Positions 17,378 to 27,331 of a DNA stretch of 64,000 nt are shown here, piece after piece. The stretch lies in contig NZ_WUAX01000003.1 in NCBI RefSeq assembly GCF_009806985.1, positions 1-64,000 on the forward strand, written 5' to 3'. Positions within the stretch are counted from its first letter, which is position 1. Each line of letters opens with the position of its first letter. The translations under genes were made by a program, and so were the position numbers. The notes under the pieces were generated by a model. The model made no database searches. It was given only the letters and a program-made list of their open reading frames with translations, and was not told the DNA's origin. The stretch is from Halorubrum sp. JWXQ-INN 858 (GTDB taxonomy: Archaea; Halobacteriota; Halobacteria; Halobacteriales; Haloferacaceae).

Positions 17378-17559
17378 GCCCGAACGAGCGGACGGTTCGA
17401 CTTAAAAGGCGCCGGAGCGACCGCCGTGAGGCTGGGCAGGCCTCGTGACGAGGGCCGTAGGCGCGTCCTGTAACGGGGAGCCGGGCCGTAGCGCGTCCTG
17501 TGATAGGGAACCGGCCCGCACCGCGGCCCTTTTTAGTCGAACCGCGTGAACCCTCGAAC

Positions 17560-18510
17560 GTGCCTCTCGGGTCGCCGGTCACCGAACTCCTGCTGTTGGC
17601 GGCGGGCGTCGCGCTGCTGTACGTCGGCGCGGAGCTGTTGGTGAAGGGCGCGGCCGACCTCGCGCTCGCGATCGGGCTGCGGGCCTCGACGGTCGGGGTG
17701 ACCGTCGTCGCGTTCGCGACGACCGCGCCGGAGCTGTTCGTCGCCGTCGTCGGCGCGGTCACCGTCTCGACGGACATCGGGCTGGGCGCGATCGTGGGGT
17801 CGAACGTCGCCAACATCGGGCTGGTGCTCGGGCTCTCGGCGCTGATCCGCCCGCTCGACGTCTCCGAAACCGTGTTCGAGCGCCACGTCCCGTTCATGGT
17901 GTTGGCGGCGTTCCTCCTCGTCGCGCTGGGTTGGAACGGGCGGATCGGGGCCGCCGAGGGGGTCGTCCTCCTCGTCGCGCTCGGGGTGTTCACGCTCGTC
18001 GTGCTGCGCCGCATCCAGCGCACCCAGTCGGGGATCACGGCCGCCGAGCGGGACCGCATGCCCGACGCGAAGCCGCGGGACGTGGCGCTCGTCCTCGGCG
18101 GCATCGTGGCGCTCCTCGTCGGGTCGCGCTGGCTGATCGGCGGGGGTCGCGACCTGCTGGCCGCCGCCGGTTTCTCCGACCTGTTCATCGGGCTCACCGT
18201 GCTCGCGATCGGCACGTCGATGCCCGAACTCGCCGCCAGCGTCGTCGCCGCCGTCCGCGACGAGGCGACCTTCAGCGTCGGCAACGTCGTCGGCTCGAAC
18301 ATCTACAACGTGCTCGCCGTCATCGGGATCCTCGCGGTGATCACCCCGGTGGAGGTGAGCGCCGGCGTCCGCGCGTTCGAGTTCCCCGCGCTCGTCGCAT
18401 TCACCCTCCTCGTCGTCGGCCTGATGTACCGCGGGAAGCGGCTCTCCCGCGTCGACGGCGCGGTGCTCGTCGTCGCGTACGTCCTGTTCGTCTCCCAGCT
18501 GTTACCGTAG
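17560..18510 (+). CDS. calcium/sodium antiporter (CaCA family)
   Basis: A 316-residue cation exchanger. The two inverted repeats show the alpha motifs: VVAFATTAPELFVAVVGA with GAIVGSNVANIGLVLG, and VLAIGTSMPELAASVVAA with GNVVGSNIYNVLAVIG. About ten membrane helices are present. The start is the GTG (VPLGSPVTELLLLAAG), which lies about 28 bases after TTTTTAG; an in-frame ATG 20 codons upstream would add a non-conserved basic stretch. It probably exports Ca2+ or K+ in exchange for Na+, important for ion balance in a halophile. Confidence 0.9.
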   Translation: MPLGSPVTELLLLAAGVALLYVGAELLVKGAADLALAIGLRASTVGVTVVAFATTAPELFVAVVGAVTVSTDIGLGAIVGSNVANIGLVLGLSALIRPLDVSETVFERHVPFMVLAAFLLVALGWNGRIGAAEGVVLLVALGVFTLVVLRRIQRTQSGITAAERDRMPDAKPRDVALVLGGIVALLVGSRWLIGGGRDLLAAAGFSDLFIGLTVLAIGTSMPELAASVVAAVRDEATFSVGNVVGSNIYNVLAVIGILAVITPVEVSAGVRAFEFPALVAFTLLVVGLMYRGKRLSRVDGAVLVVAYVLFVSQLLP

Positions 18511-18582
18511 CGATCACCCCGCCCGCGACGGTCCGTCGGCGAACCGATGGCTATTCGGCGGCCGACGCCCCACGGTCGGGCC

Positions 18583-20199
18583 GTGATAGCGATCGTCGTC
18601 AGCCGGGCCGACAGCGCCTCCGAACACATCGGCGAGCACCTGCTCGAGCTCGAACCGTGGGCCGCTCACGAGGACGGGAGCCGGCCCGACGGCGACGGCG
18701 GCGGGACGTACTACCGGACCGAGGGCTTCGAGCTCCGGTCGTTCGACGGGATCCACGTCTCGCTCGACGACCCCGCGCCCGCGTTCGGCGGGGGCGACGA
18801 GGACGATGGCGACGATGGGGATCGCACGGCGAAGGACGGCGGAGACGCCGCCGACGGGACCGCCGGGCCCGACCTGCTCGTCTTCGTCTCCAGACACTCC
18901 GGCGACACCGGCCCGCTGCTGACGGCCCACTTCACGGGGAACTTCGGGCCCGCGGAGTACGGCGGCGACGACGGGGGGCTGGCGCGGGCCGCCCCCGGCA
19001 CCCAGAAACGCGTCGTCGACGCGCTCGCGCGACACGCCCCCGACGGCTACGACGTCGGCATCGAGGGAACCCACCACGGCCCGACGGACGTGTCGGTCCC
19101 GTCCCTGTTCGTCGAGCTCGGCTCCGACGAGCCCCAATGGGCCGACGAGGAGGCCGCCCGCGCGGTCGCGAGGGCGGTACTGGACCTCCGCGACGCCGCG
19201 AACGGCGGGCGCGATGGCGACGGGACGAGCGAACCGGTCCGGGAGCACGGCGACGACGACCCGTCCGCCGGCCCCGACCTGCTCGGCACGGACGGCGAGC
19301 CCCGCCACGTGGTCGGCTTCGGCGGCGGCCACTACGCGCCCCGGTTCACCCGGATCGTGGCCGAGACGGAGTGGGCGGTGGGCCACGTCGGGGTCGACTG
19401 GGCGCTGGCGGCGATGGGCGCGCCCGAGGCGAACCGCGACGTGATAGCTCGCGCGTTCGAGCGGAGCCGCGCCGAGCACGCCGTTATCGAGGGGGACCGC
19501 CCCGCCCTCGCCGCGGTCATCGAGGACCTCGGCTATCGGGTCGTCGGCGAGACGTGGGTCCGGGCGGTCGGGGACCGGCCGCTGGCGCTCGTGTCGGCGC
19601 TGGAGGAGGCGCTGTGTCCGGTCGACGACGGGCTTCGGTTCGGCGACGTCCTCCCGTCGATCGACCGTACCGCGGAAGGGACGCCGTCGCCGGACCGAGC
19701 CCCGGTCGACCCTCGTCGGTTTCGGGACGCGGTCGTCGTCCGGCGGCTCCCGGGCGAGCTGCTCGCGCGGGCGCAGGGGATCGACGCCGAGGCAGCCCGT
19801 GCCGCGGTGAGGTCGCGGACCGTCGCGTTCGAGACCGAGCAGGCGGGCACCGTGGCCGCCGGCCGCGCGGCGTTCCCGGCGGGAGCGGACGGGTACGCCC
19901 GGCTCGTCGCCGACCTCGTCGACGTCCTCCGCGGGCGATACGACGAGGTCGCGATCGAGGGCGGCGCGGTGGTGGCCCGCGAGGCGGCGTTCGACCCGGC
20001 CCTCGCGGCCCGACGGGGCGTCCCGGAGGGGCCGGCGTTCGGCCGGCTCTCGGCCGGCGAGCCCGTGGAGGTGGACGGCGAGGTCGTCACGCCCGCCGAC
20101 GTCACCCGCTCGACGGCGGACCGGTTCCCGGTCGCCGGCGACGCCCTCGAGGCCGGGGAGAGGGGCACCGGTGATCCGGCCGGCGGATCCGGCGCGTGA
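18583..20199 (+). CDS. dtdA: D-aminoacyl-tRNA deacylase (archaeal/plant GEK1 type)
   Basis: A 538-residue protein starting at GTG (VIAIVVSRADSASEHIGEHLLE); an ATG 12 codons upstream is less likely. DtdA hydrolyses D-amino acids from mischarged tRNA. Conserved segments are LLVFVSRHSGDTGPLLTAHFTGN, GTHHGPTDVSVPSLFVELGSDEPQW and VVGFGGGHYAPRFT, with zinc-type histidines. The family is about 440-480 residues. Acidic inserts near residues 65-95 and 205-235 and a C-terminal extension of about 110 residues (ending in the conserved-looking GVPEGPAFGRLSAGEPVEVDG) account for the excess. Confidence 0.9.
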   Translation: MIAIVVSRADSASEHIGEHLLELEPWAAHEDGSRPDGDGGGTYYRTEGFELRSFDGIHVSLDDPAPAFGGGDEDDGDDGDRTAKDGGDAADGTAGPDLLVFVSRHSGDTGPLLTAHFTGNFGPAEYGGDDGGLARAAPGTQKRVVDALARHAPDGYDVGIEGTHHGPTDVSVPSLFVELGSDEPQWADEEAARAVARAVLDLRDAANGGRDGDGTSEPVREHGDDDPSAGPDLLGTDGEPRHVVGFGGGHYAPRFTRIVAETEWAVGHVGVDWALAAMGAPEANRDVIARAFERSRAEHAVIEGDRPALAAVIEDLGYRVVGETWVRAVGDRPLALVSALEEALCPVDDGLRFGDVLPSIDRTAEGTPSPDRAPVDPRRFRDAVVVRRLPGELLARAQGIDAEAARAAVRSRTVAFETEQAGTVAAGRAAFPAGADGYARLVADLVDVLRGRYDEVAIEGGAVVAREAAFDPALAARRGVPEGPAFGRLSAGEPVEVDGEVVTPADVTRSTADRFPVAGDALEAGERGTGDPAGGSGA

Positions 20200-20289
20200 A
20201 ACCCGGCCGTTCGCACGCCACGGGGCGTCTGACCCGCGTATGACGATTGGGCAAAGATAAATAGGCGGGGGTCGCAACTGGTCCACATA

Positions 20290-21447
20290 ATGGACTCTAT
20301 CGTAGAGGACGCGATCGACGAGGCCGAGGAGTCACCCGCGGAGGGTGACGACGGGTTCGGCGGCGGGTCCGGCGACGGCGGCAACCCCTCCGGCGGGACC
20401 CCTCGAACCGGGACGATGACCGACGACGAGCTTCAGGACGTTCTCAAGGAGCTCCAGACCAACATCACCGTGGTCGGCTGCGGCGGGGCGGGCGGCAACA
20501 CCGTCAACCGGATGACCGAGGAGGGGATCCACGGCGCGAAGCTCGTCGCCGCCAACACGGACGTGCAACACCTCGTCAACATCGAGTCGGACACGAAGAT
20601 CCTCATGGGTCAACAGAAGACCCAGGGACGCGGCGCGGGGTCGCTCCCGCAGGTCGGCGAGGAGGCCGCGATAGAGTCCCAAGAGGAGATCCAGGACGCG
20701 ATCGACGGCTCCGACATGGTGTTCGTCACCGCCGGCCTCGGCGGCGGCACCGGCACCGGTTCGGCCCCCGTCGTCGCGAAGGCCGCCCGCGAGTCGGGCG
20801 CGCTCACCATCGCCATCGTCACCACGCCGTTCACCGCCGAGGGGGAGGTCCGCCGGACGAACGCGGAGGCCGGCTTGGAGCGGCTCCGTGACGTCTCCGA
20901 CACGGTCATCGTCGTCCCCAACGACCGCCTGCTCGACGCCGTCGGGAAGCTCCCGGTCCGGCAGGCGTTCAAGGTCTCCGACGAGGTCCTGATGCGCTCG
21001 GTGAAGGGGATCACGGAGCTCATCACGAAACCCGGCCTCGTCAACCTCGACTTCGCCGACGTCCGCACCGTCATGGAGAAGGGCGGCGTCGCGATGATCG
21101 GCCTCGGCGAGTCCGATTCCGACTCGAAGGCGCAGGACTCCGTGAAGTCGGCGCTCCGCTCGCCGCTGCTCGACGTCGACATCTCCGGCGCGAACTCCGC
21201 GCTCGTCAACGTCACGGGCGGCACCGACATGTCGATCGAGGAGGCGGAGGGCGTCGTCGAGGAGATCTACGACCGGATCGACCCCGACGCCCGGATCATC
21301 TGGGGCACCTCCGTCGACGAGGAGCTCGAGGGCGAGATGCGGACGATGATCGTCGTCACCGGCGTCGACTCCCCGCAGATCTACGGCCGAAACGGGGGCG
21401 ACGAGGAGGCCGCCCAGCAGATGGAAGACATCGACTACGTCGAGTAG
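20290..21447 (+). CDS. ftsZ1: cell division tubulin FtsZ1
   Basis: A 385-residue GTPase that polymerises at mid-cell. After an acidic, Gly-rich N-terminal tail of about 45 residues comes [16 protein letters not shown], the tubulin signature [18 protein letters not shown], the T5/T6 region, [23 protein letters not shown], and the C-terminal domain. The [14 protein letters not shown] start and the tail are typical of haloarchaeal FtsZ1, which scaffolds the division ring before FtsZ2. AAGATAAATAGG just upstream is the promoter. The ftsZ-secE-spt5 order is widespread in archaea. Confidence 0.97.
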   Translation: MDSIVEDAIDEAEESPAEGDDGFGGGSGDGGNPSGGTPRTGTMTDDELQDVLKELQTNITVVGCGGAGGNTVNRMTEEGIHGAKLVAANTDVQHLVNIESDTKILMGQQKTQGRGAGSLPQVGEEAAIESQEEIQDAIDGSDMVFVTAGLGGGTGTGSAPVVAKAARESGALTIAIVTTPFTAEGEVRRTNAEAGLERLRDVSDTVIVVPNDRLLDAVGKLPVRQAFKVSDEVLMRSVKGITELITKPGLVNLDFADVRTVMEKGGVAMIGLGESDSDSKAQDSVKSALRSPLLDVDISGANSALVNVTGGTDMSIEEAEGVVEEIYDRIDPDARIIWGTSVDEELEGEMRTMIVVTGVDSPQIYGRNGGDEEAAQQMEDIDYVE

Positions 21448-21490
21448 GCCCTTCCGAACGTTCTCGCTCCCGCCGCTCCCGGCCGCCCCG

Positions 21491-21559
21491 CCGTTTGACC
21501 CCTCCAGTCCGCTTCCGTCCCCCTTCACCCCGCCGCTTGACCCCTCCGGTCCGCTGCCG
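21491..21559. repeat. two 27-base direct repeats
   Basis: CCGYTTGACCCCTCCRGTCC plus a few more bases occurs at 21491-21517 and 21533-21559, a 42-base period, between ftsZ1 and the small membrane protein gene. Confidence 0.75.
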
Positions 21560-21570
21560 CCCCCTCCACG

Positions 21571-21843
21571 ATGTCCATCCGCACCGCCATTCCCGGCACG
21601 AGCCCCGACGCCGTACCGCCCGTCGACGCTCCCGAGCCGGACACGGATCGAGGCTTCCCCGACGGCGTCGACGTGTCCGTTATCGCGTTCGCCGCCGTCC
21701 TGACGACGCTCGTCGTCGTCGGGAGGCTGACCGGCGACCCCGTCACGTGGAGCGAAGCGCCCGGCGTCGTCTCGAACGCGCTGACCGCGGCCGCGATCGC
21801 CGGCGGGGTCGGGTGGCTGTTCGGGCACGTCGGCGACCCGTGA
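21571..21843 (+). CDS. small two-helix membrane protein
   Basis: A 90-residue open frame with a Pro/Asp-rich N-terminal ~30 residues. Two hydrophobic stretches, at about 36-54 (VIAFAAVLTTLVVVGRL) and 64-86 (VVSNALTAAAIAGGVGWLFG), follow. Third-codon G/C bias is consistent with real coding. It lies between ftsZ1 and secE on the same strand. I recognise no family. It could be a small membrane accessory protein or a chance frame. Confidence 0.5.
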   Translation: MSIRTAIPGTSPDAVPPVDAPEPDTDRGFPDGVDVSVIAFAAVLTTLVVVGRLTGDPVTWSEAPGVVSNALTAAAIAGGVGWLFGHVGDP

Positions 21844-21967
21844 CGCCGCCTCGGGGCTCGCGGTCACGGTCACGGGCCACGATCGCGCACGCGTCGAGCC
21901 GAACCGACGTCGGCGACCGGACCGCATCAAAAGGTAAAAACCGTCTCGTCTCGAAGCCGCTCGTAAC

Positions 21968-22144
21968 ATGGACGTTCCGTACGACCTCAACAGCTACATT
22001 CGGGTGCTGAAGCTGGCCAGCACGCCGAGCACCGACGAGTTCCTCCAGGTGTCGAAGATCGCCGGTGCCGGCATCGTGCTCGTCGGGTTCCTCGGCTTCA
22101 TGATCTTCGCGGTGATGAGCCTCCTCCCGGGGGTCGGAGTCTGA
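21968..22144 (+). CDS. secE: preprotein translocase subunit SecE (Sec61 gamma)
   Basis: A 58-residue protein, [20 protein letters not shown] and onward. An amphipathic N-terminal helix is followed by one transmembrane helix ([23 protein letters not shown]) and a tiny tail. This is the size and layout of archaeal SecE, which clamps the SecY channel. The upstream AAAAGGTAAAAACC is the likely promoter. Its TGA overlaps the spt5 ATG (TGATG), so the pair is translationally coupled. Confidence 0.93.
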   Translation: MDVPYDLNSYIRVLKLASTPSTDEFLQVSKIAGAGIVLVGFLGFMIFAVMSLLPGVGV

Positions 22145-22596
22145 TGCCGATCTTCTCCGTCAAGACCACCGCGAGACAGGAGCGCACCGTCGCGGACATG
22201 CTCGCCGAAAAGGAGATGCCGGAGATCCACGCCGTCATCGCCCCCGACCAGCTCACGAGCTACGTGATGGTCGAGGCCTCCGACGGCAACGTGTTCGCCC
22301 GCATCCTCGACGAGATCCCGCACGCTCGCGGCGTCATTCAGGGCCCCGACGGGGCCGCCCAGAGCCCGTTCTCCGAGGTCGAACACTTCCTCTCGCCGAC
22401 CCCCGACGTCGAGGGGATCGGCGAGGGCGACATCGTCGAGCTCATCGCCGGCCCGTTCAAGGGCGAGAAGGCGCGCGTCCAGCGCATCGACGAGGGCAAA
22501 GACCAGGTGACCGTCGAGCTGTACGAGGCCACCGTCCCCATCCCCGTGACGGTCCGCGGCGACCAGATCCGCGTGCTCGACTCCGAAGAGCGGTAA
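22144..22596 (+). CDS. spt5: transcription elongation factor Spt5 (archaeal NusG)
   Basis: A 150-residue protein with an N-terminal NGN domain (residues about 3-85; FSVKTTARQERTVADMLAEK) and a C-terminal KOW domain (about 95-150; EGDIVELIAGPFKGEKARVQRI). The NGN domain binds RNA polymerase across the cleft and raises processivity; KOW contacts the ribosome or other factors. It is coupled to secE. Confidence 0.96.
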   Translation: MPIFSVKTTARQERTVADMLAEKEMPEIHAVIAPDQLTSYVMVEASDGNVFARILDEIPHARGVIQGPDGAAQSPFSEVEHFLSPTPDVEGIGEGDIVELIAGPFKGEKARVQRIDEGKDQVTVELYEATVPIPVTVRGDQIRVLDSEER

Positions 22597-22725
22597 TCCG
22601 GTCACGCCGACGGAACCTTCCTCAAACCGGTCGGGGTCCCTTTCGTGCCGCTCCGGCGCGTCCCCGCTCTCCGAAGCGTCTTCCCCGACTCGAACGCTTA
22701 TCCCGCCGGCTTCCCTGCGGGCCGT

Positions 22726-23874
22726 ATGCACGTCGTCGTGATCGGTGGCGGGATCGTCGGGCTGTCGTCGGCACACGCGCTCGTCGAGGCGGGGGTCGAC
22801 GTCACCCTCCTCGAACGCGGGTCGTTCGGCGCGGGGAGCACGGCGCGGTCGGCCGGCGGGATCCGGGCGCAGTTCTCGACCCCGATCAACGTCCGGCTCT
22901 CCCGGGAGAGCCTCCCGGTCTGGGAGTCGTTCGAGGAGCGGTTCGGGGTCGACGTCGGCTTCCGACAGCACGGGTACCTCCTGCTCGCCCGAACGGCCGC
23001 GAGCGCCGACGCGTTCGCGGAGCACGTGGCGATGCAGAACCGGCTCGGCGTCGACAGCGAGCTCCTGACGCCACGGGCGGCGACCGAGCGGTGTCCGGGG
23101 CTCGATCCGGAGCCGTTCCGCGCGGCGACGTACCACGCCCGCGACGGCTACGCCGATCCGAACCTCGCGGTCCAAGGCTACGCCCGGGCCGCCCGCGAGG
23201 GCGGGGCCGACCTGCGGGCGGGTACCGCCGTCCGGGACGTCCGAGTCGCCGACGGGCGCGTGACGGGCGTCGAAACCGACGACGGCCCGATCGCGGCCGA
23301 CGCCGTCGTCAACGCCGCCGGCGCGTGGGCGGCGGGGATCGCCAGCCTGGCCGGTCGTTCGCTGCCCATCGCCCCGCGGCGGCGACAGGTCGCGATCGTC
23401 GAGCCGTCCGACGGGATCCCCGAGACGGTCCCGCTGACGATCGACATCGACACGGGGTCGTACTTCCGCCCGGAGCGCGAGGGGACCGCCCTCGTCGGCG
23501 GTCACTTCACGGACGAGGACCCCGACGTCGACCCCGACGCCTACGGGGAGTCGATGGCGTTCGACTGGGCGGCGACCGCCCTCGACCGCGCCGCCGACTA
23601 CGCGTCGTACTTCGGCGAGGCGTCCCGGCTCAAGCGGGGCTGGGCCGGGCTGTACGCCGTGACGCCCGACCACCACCCGATACTCGAGGAGACGCTCCCC
23701 GGCTTCGTCACCGCCGCGGGCTTCTCGGGGCACGGCTTCCAGCACGCGCCCGCGACCGGACAAGTCGTCGCCGAGCTGTGTGTCGACGGTGCGGCCTCGC
23801 TCGACGGGGTCGACGCGCTCGCGAGCGACCGGTTCGAGTCGGGCGACGGACCCGTGGAGCGGAACGTCGCGTGA
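22726..23874 (+). CDS. FAD-dependent oxidoreductase (DAO/sarcosine oxidase family)
   Basis: A 382-residue flavoenzyme. The dinucleotide fold is VVVIGGGIVGLSSAHALVEAG with the second acidic strand LLERGS, then the GSTARSAGGIRAQF segment near FAD. YFRPEREGTALVGGH and the C-terminal GFSGHGFQHAPATGQVVAEL complete the domain. Members oxidise amines such as sarcosine, glycine or D-amino acids, or dehydrogenate proline; the substrate is unknown. The start is the ATG after CGCTTATCCC. It stands alone, downstream of spt5. Confidence 0.9.
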   Translation: MHVVVIGGGIVGLSSAHALVEAGVDVTLLERGSFGAGSTARSAGGIRAQFSTPINVRLSRESLPVWESFEERFGVDVGFRQHGYLLLARTAASADAFAEHVAMQNRLGVDSELLTPRAATERCPGLDPEPFRAATYHARDGYADPNLAVQGYARAAREGGADLRAGTAVRDVRVADGRVTGVETDDGPIAADAVVNAAGAWAAGIASLAGRSLPIAPRRRQVAIVEPSDGIPETVPLTIDIDTGSYFRPEREGTALVGGHFTDEDPDVDPDAYGESMAFDWAATALDRAADYASYFGEASRLKRGWAGLYAVTPDHHPILEETLPGFVTAAGFSGHGFQHAPATGQVVAELCVDGAASLDGVDALASDRFESGDGPVERNVA

Positions 23875-23969
23875 GGGCGGTGTCACGTGAGGGTGGTCGG
23901 GGCCGACCGGGGTCGGCCGAGGTCGAGAGCCGCACCGTTTTTACCTTCCGTCGGTGTTCCGTAACGTAG

Positions 23970-25829
23970 ATGCGTGGATCCGTGATCGGACAGTCGACGG
24001 GCGAGATACCGGCGCTCACGCCGGAGATCCTGTTGATGTTCGGGATCATCGCGGTCGCGCTCGTGCTGTTCATCACGGAGCCGGTCCCGATCGACGTCGT
24101 CGCGATCGCGGTGATGGTGTCGCTCGTCGTCCTCGAACCGTGGACGGGCGTCGACGCGGCGACCGGGATCGGCGGCTTCGCCAGCACCGCGACGGTCACC
24201 GTCCTCGCGATGTTCGTCCTCAGCGAGGGGATCCGCCGCTCCGGGCTGATAAACATCGTCGGCACGGAGATCGCCGAGCGGTACGGAACGAGCCCGTACA
24301 AGCAGCTGCTCGCCGTACTCGGGCTCTCCGGCGGGAGCGCGGGGTTCATCAACAACACGCCGGTCGTCGCCGTGATGATCCCGATGGTGAACACGCTCTC
24401 CCGGAAGACCGGGATCTCCCCGTCGAAGCTGCTCATGCCGGTGTCGTTCGCGGCGATGCTCGGCGGCATGCTGACGCTCATCGGCACCTCGACGAACATC
24501 CTCGCCTCCGACGTCTCCGGGCGGCTCATCGGCCGCCCCTTCTCGATGTTCGAGTTCACCCAGCTCGGGCTGATCGTCCTGGTCACGGGCGTCGTCTACC
24601 TGGCGACCGTCGGCCGGCTGCTGATCCCCGAACGGATCAAGATGGACGACGAGCTGATCGAGGGCTTCGACATGACGGAGTACCTCACGGAGGTCGTCGT
24701 CACCGAGGAGTCACACCTCGTGGGGAAGACCGTCAACCAGTGTTTCGCCGAGCTGGACCTCGACGCCGACATCGTCCAGCTCGTGCGCCACGACCAGGTC
24801 TTCACGGAGCCGCTGGCGCGCAAGGAGGTCCGCCCCGGCGACGTGCTCGTGTTGCGGACCGACCGCGAGAGTCTGCTGACGCTGATCGAAACCGAGGGCC
24901 TCGAGCTCGCGCCGGACGCCGACGTCACCGAGGAGCGGCTCCAGGCCGAAGAGGAGGACGTCGAACCGGAGGACGACCAGCGGCTGGTGGAGATCGTCGT
25001 CTCCCCGGAGGCGAGGATCCTCGGGCAGACGCTGGAGTCGTTGAACTTCAGACAGCGGTACGACGCGACGGTGTTGGCGCTGCGTCGCGGCGGCGAGATC
25101 ATTCACGCGCGCATGGACGAGCGGGGGCTCCGGGCGGGCGACACGCTCCTCATTCAGGCCTCCGAGGGGACCGTTCAGCGGTTCGCGAACGACCGCGAGT
25201 TCATCGTTGCACAGGAGCTGACGCTCCCGGACTTCCGGTACCGGCGTATCCCGGTCGCGCTCGGGATCATCGCGGCCGTGGTGGGGCTCGCGGCGCTCGA
25301 CGTCCTGCCGATCGTCATCAGCGCGCTCGGCGGGATCGTCGCGATGGTGGCGACGGGCTGTGTGAAGCCGAACGAGGTGTACGACTCGGTCGACTGGAGC
25401 GTGATCTTCCTGCTCGCGGGGCTCATCCCGCTGGGCGTCGCCATGGAGCGGACGGGGGCGGCCGAATGGCTCGCGACGACGGTCCTCGTGTTCGCGGTCG
25501 GGCTCTCCCCGGCGGTGGTGTTGGGGCTGTTCTACCTGTTCACCGCGCTCGTCACGAACGTCGTCAGCAACAACGCGAGCGTGGTGTTGATGATCCCGGT
25601 CGCCATCGAGGCCGCGCTCGCGATCGGCGCGGACCCGTTCACCTTCGTCCTCGCGGTGACGTTCGGCGCGTCGACCGCGATGCTCACGCCGATCGGCTAC
25701 CAGACGAACCTGATGGTGTACGGCCCCGGTGGCTACCGGTTCGGCGACTTCTTCCGCGTCGGCGCGCCGCTCCAGCTGATACTGGCGGTCGTGACGACGC
25801 TCGGGCTGTTGTTCTTCTGGGGGGTTTGA
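23970..25829 (+). CDS. SLC13-family permease with two TrkA-C domains
   Basis: A 619-residue transporter. About five to six membrane helices precede residue 220, including the signature GFINNTPVVAVMIPM and GTSTNILAS. Two cytoplasmic RCK/TrkA-C domains lie at about 225-310 and 330-415, and the remaining helices follow with NVVSNNASVVLMIPVA and GYQTNLMVYGPGGY. The duplicated NTPVV/SNNASVV loops are the anion and Na+ sites of the DASS family. Substrates of relatives with TrkA-C are sulfate, dicarboxylates or citrate. GTTTTTACC about 30 bases upstream is the promoter. The PiT gene follows at 119 bases. Confidence 0.92.
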   Translation: MRGSVIGQSTGEIPALTPEILLMFGIIAVALVLFITEPVPIDVVAIAVMVSLVVLEPWTGVDAATGIGGFASTATVTVLAMFVLSEGIRRSGLINIVGTEIAERYGTSPYKQLLAVLGLSGGSAGFINNTPVVAVMIPMVNTLSRKTGISPSKLLMPVSFAAMLGGMLTLIGTSTNILASDVSGRLIGRPFSMFEFTQLGLIVLVTGVVYLATVGRLLIPERIKMDDELIEGFDMTEYLTEVVVTEESHLVGKTVNQCFAELDLDADIVQLVRHDQVFTEPLARKEVRPGDVLVLRTDRESLLTLIETEGLELAPDADVTEERLQAEEEDVEPEDDQRLVEIVVSPEARILGQTLESLNFRQRYDATVLALRRGGEIIHARMDERGLRAGDTLLIQASEGTVQRFANDREFIVAQELTLPDFRYRRIPVALGIIAAVVGLAALDVLPIVISALGGIVAMVATGCVKPNEVYDSVDWSVIFLLAGLIPLGVAMERTGAAEWLATTVLVFAVGLSPAVVLGLFYLFTALVTNVVSNNASVVLMIPVAIEAALAIGADPFTFVLAVTFGASTAMLTPIGYQTNLMVYGPGGYRFGDFFRVGAPLQLILAVVTTLGLLFFWGV

Positions 25830-25947
25830 GTCGGCTCTCCGTTCGACCGACGCCCCGACGGACGGGACGTCGAAGCCGAAACGGCGCGACCACGAAGCGA
25901 CGAGTGGACACGTATTTGTGCGTCGGGAACGAGTTAATTACTGAACA

Positions 25948-27156
25948 ATGATAGATTCGGCCCTGTTGGTGCTCGGCGTCGCCGTCGCCTGTTTCGTCGC
26001 GTACAACATCGGCGGGGCGACGACGGGACCGGCTTTCGCTCCCGCCGTCGGGGCGGGGGTCCTCACGAAGGTCGCCGCCGCGGCGCTCATGTCAGTCTTC
26101 TTCTTCGTCGGGGCGTGGACGATCGGGCGGCGCGTCGTTGACACGCTCGGCGAGGAGCTGATCCACGACCCGGCGATCTTCACGCTCCCGGCGAGCATCG
26201 TCGTCCTCTTTTTCATCGGGGGCGCGCTGTTCGTCGGCAACGTGTTCGGCGTCCCGGCGTCGACGTCGATGACCGCCGTCGGCTCCATCGCCGGGCTCGG
26301 ACTCGCGTCGGGACAGCTGAACTGGGCGGTGATGGGCGAGATCGTCACGTGGTGGATCGTCGCCCCGATCGTCGGGTTCTGGGTGGCGGGCATCATCGGC
26401 CGCTACTTCTACGTCTACCTCGACGACCTCATCGCGATAAACCAGACCGAGGGGGCGCTCGTGGAGCTCGATCGGAGCGGCGCGGTGCCGAAGGTCGTGG
26501 CCGGCCCGAACACGACGCGTCGCGAGCTGGTCGGCTCCCTCATCGTCATCGCCATCGGCTGTCTGATGGCGTTCAGCTCCGGCACCAGCAACATCGCCAA
26601 CGCGATCGCGCCGCTGGTGGGCAGCGGCCAGCTGGACATCAACGTCGGCATCGTCATCGGCTCGATCGCGGTCGCGGTCGGCGCGTTCACCATCGCGCGA
26701 CGGACGATGGAGACGCTCGGCAACGACATCACGCACCTCCCGCTCACCGCGGCGATCGTCGTCGCGTCGATCAGCTCCGTACTCGTCGTCGGGCTGTCGG
26801 CGGTCGGGATCCCAGCGAGCTTCGTCGTCATCGCGACGATGTCGATCGTCGGGCTCGGCTGGGGGCGGGCCACGCGGACGACGACGCTCTCCGAGGGCGT
26901 CACCGGCGAGGAAGCCCCTCGGGCGTCGGTCGGCGCGCTGGCGGCCGACGAGGGGACCGCGACCGTCGGGGACCCGACCGTCTCCGAGGAGACGAAACCG
27001 GAACCGGAGCCGATCGGCGAGGGGAAACCGGAGGAGGTGCCGTCGGCCTCCGACCTCTTCGATCCCTCGACGACCGCGCGCGTGATCGTCATGCAGAACG
27101 TCGTCCCGATATTCGCGACGATCGGCTCGTACGCGACGTTCCTCCTGCTGTTTTGA
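25948..27156 (+). CDS. PiT-family inorganic phosphate transporter
   Basis: A 402-residue Na+- or H+-coupled phosphate permease. The two family signatures are visible: CFVAYNIGGATTGPAFAPAVG near the N-terminus and CLMAFSSGTSNIANAIAPLVGS in the second half. GVPASTSMTAVGSIAGLG and GIPASFVVIATM mark the paired domains. About ten helices are present. An acidic soluble loop of about 70 residues precedes the last helix. The first signature reads AYNIGGATT where many members have GxNDxA(N), a common variation. It may be cotranscribed with or follow the SLC13 gene. Confidence 0.92.
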   Translation: MIDSALLVLGVAVACFVAYNIGGATTGPAFAPAVGAGVLTKVAAAALMSVFFFVGAWTIGRRVVDTLGEELIHDPAIFTLPASIVVLFFIGGALFVGNVFGVPASTSMTAVGSIAGLGLASGQLNWAVMGEIVTWWIVAPIVGFWVAGIIGRYFYVYLDDLIAINQTEGALVELDRSGAVPKVVAGPNTTRRELVGSLIVIAIGCLMAFSSGTSNIANAIAPLVGSGQLDINVGIVIGSIAVAVGAFTIARRTMETLGNDITHLPLTAAIVVASISSVLVVGLSAVGIPASFVVIATMSIVGLGWGRATRTTTLSEGVTGEEAPRASVGALAADEGTATVGDPTVSEETKPEPEPIGEGKPEEVPSASDLFDPSTTARVIVMQNVVPIFATIGSYATFLLLF

Positions 27157-27207
27157 GCTGTGTCGGTGGCCGACGACACCGCGCCCGTCCTCGCCGCCGG
27201 CTAGCGC

Positions 27208-27292
27208 CATCCCTCATCCCGCCATCCCTCGTTCCGCCACCCCTCGTCCCGTCACCCCTCGTCCCGTCACCCCTCGTCCCGTCACCGTCACC
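27208..27292. repeat. tandem repeat, 15-16 base unit (GTCACCCCTCGTCCC)
   Basis: Five imperfect copies of CCCTCRTYCCGYCAY/GTCACCCCTCGTCCC fill the gap between the PiT gene and the aldo/keto reductase. The last copy ends just before the CTTATAAC promoter box at 27298. Confidence 0.9.
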
Positions 27293-27297
27293 CGTAG

Positions 27298-27305
27298 CTT
27301 ATAAC
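27298..27305 (+). promoter_or_regulatory. TATA box CTTATAAC
   Basis: CTTATAAC is 27-34 bases before the ATG at 27332, so the aldo/keto reductase mRNA is probably leaderless. Confidence 0.6.
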
Positions 27306-27331
27306 CGAACGGCCCGTCCGGACCGGTAGCG

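Noticed and set aside
17500..17559. Earlier ATG start of the cation exchanger
   Set aside because: It would place the start before the TTTTTAG promoter box and add a basic, non-conserved segment; the GTG at 17560 is at leaderless distance.
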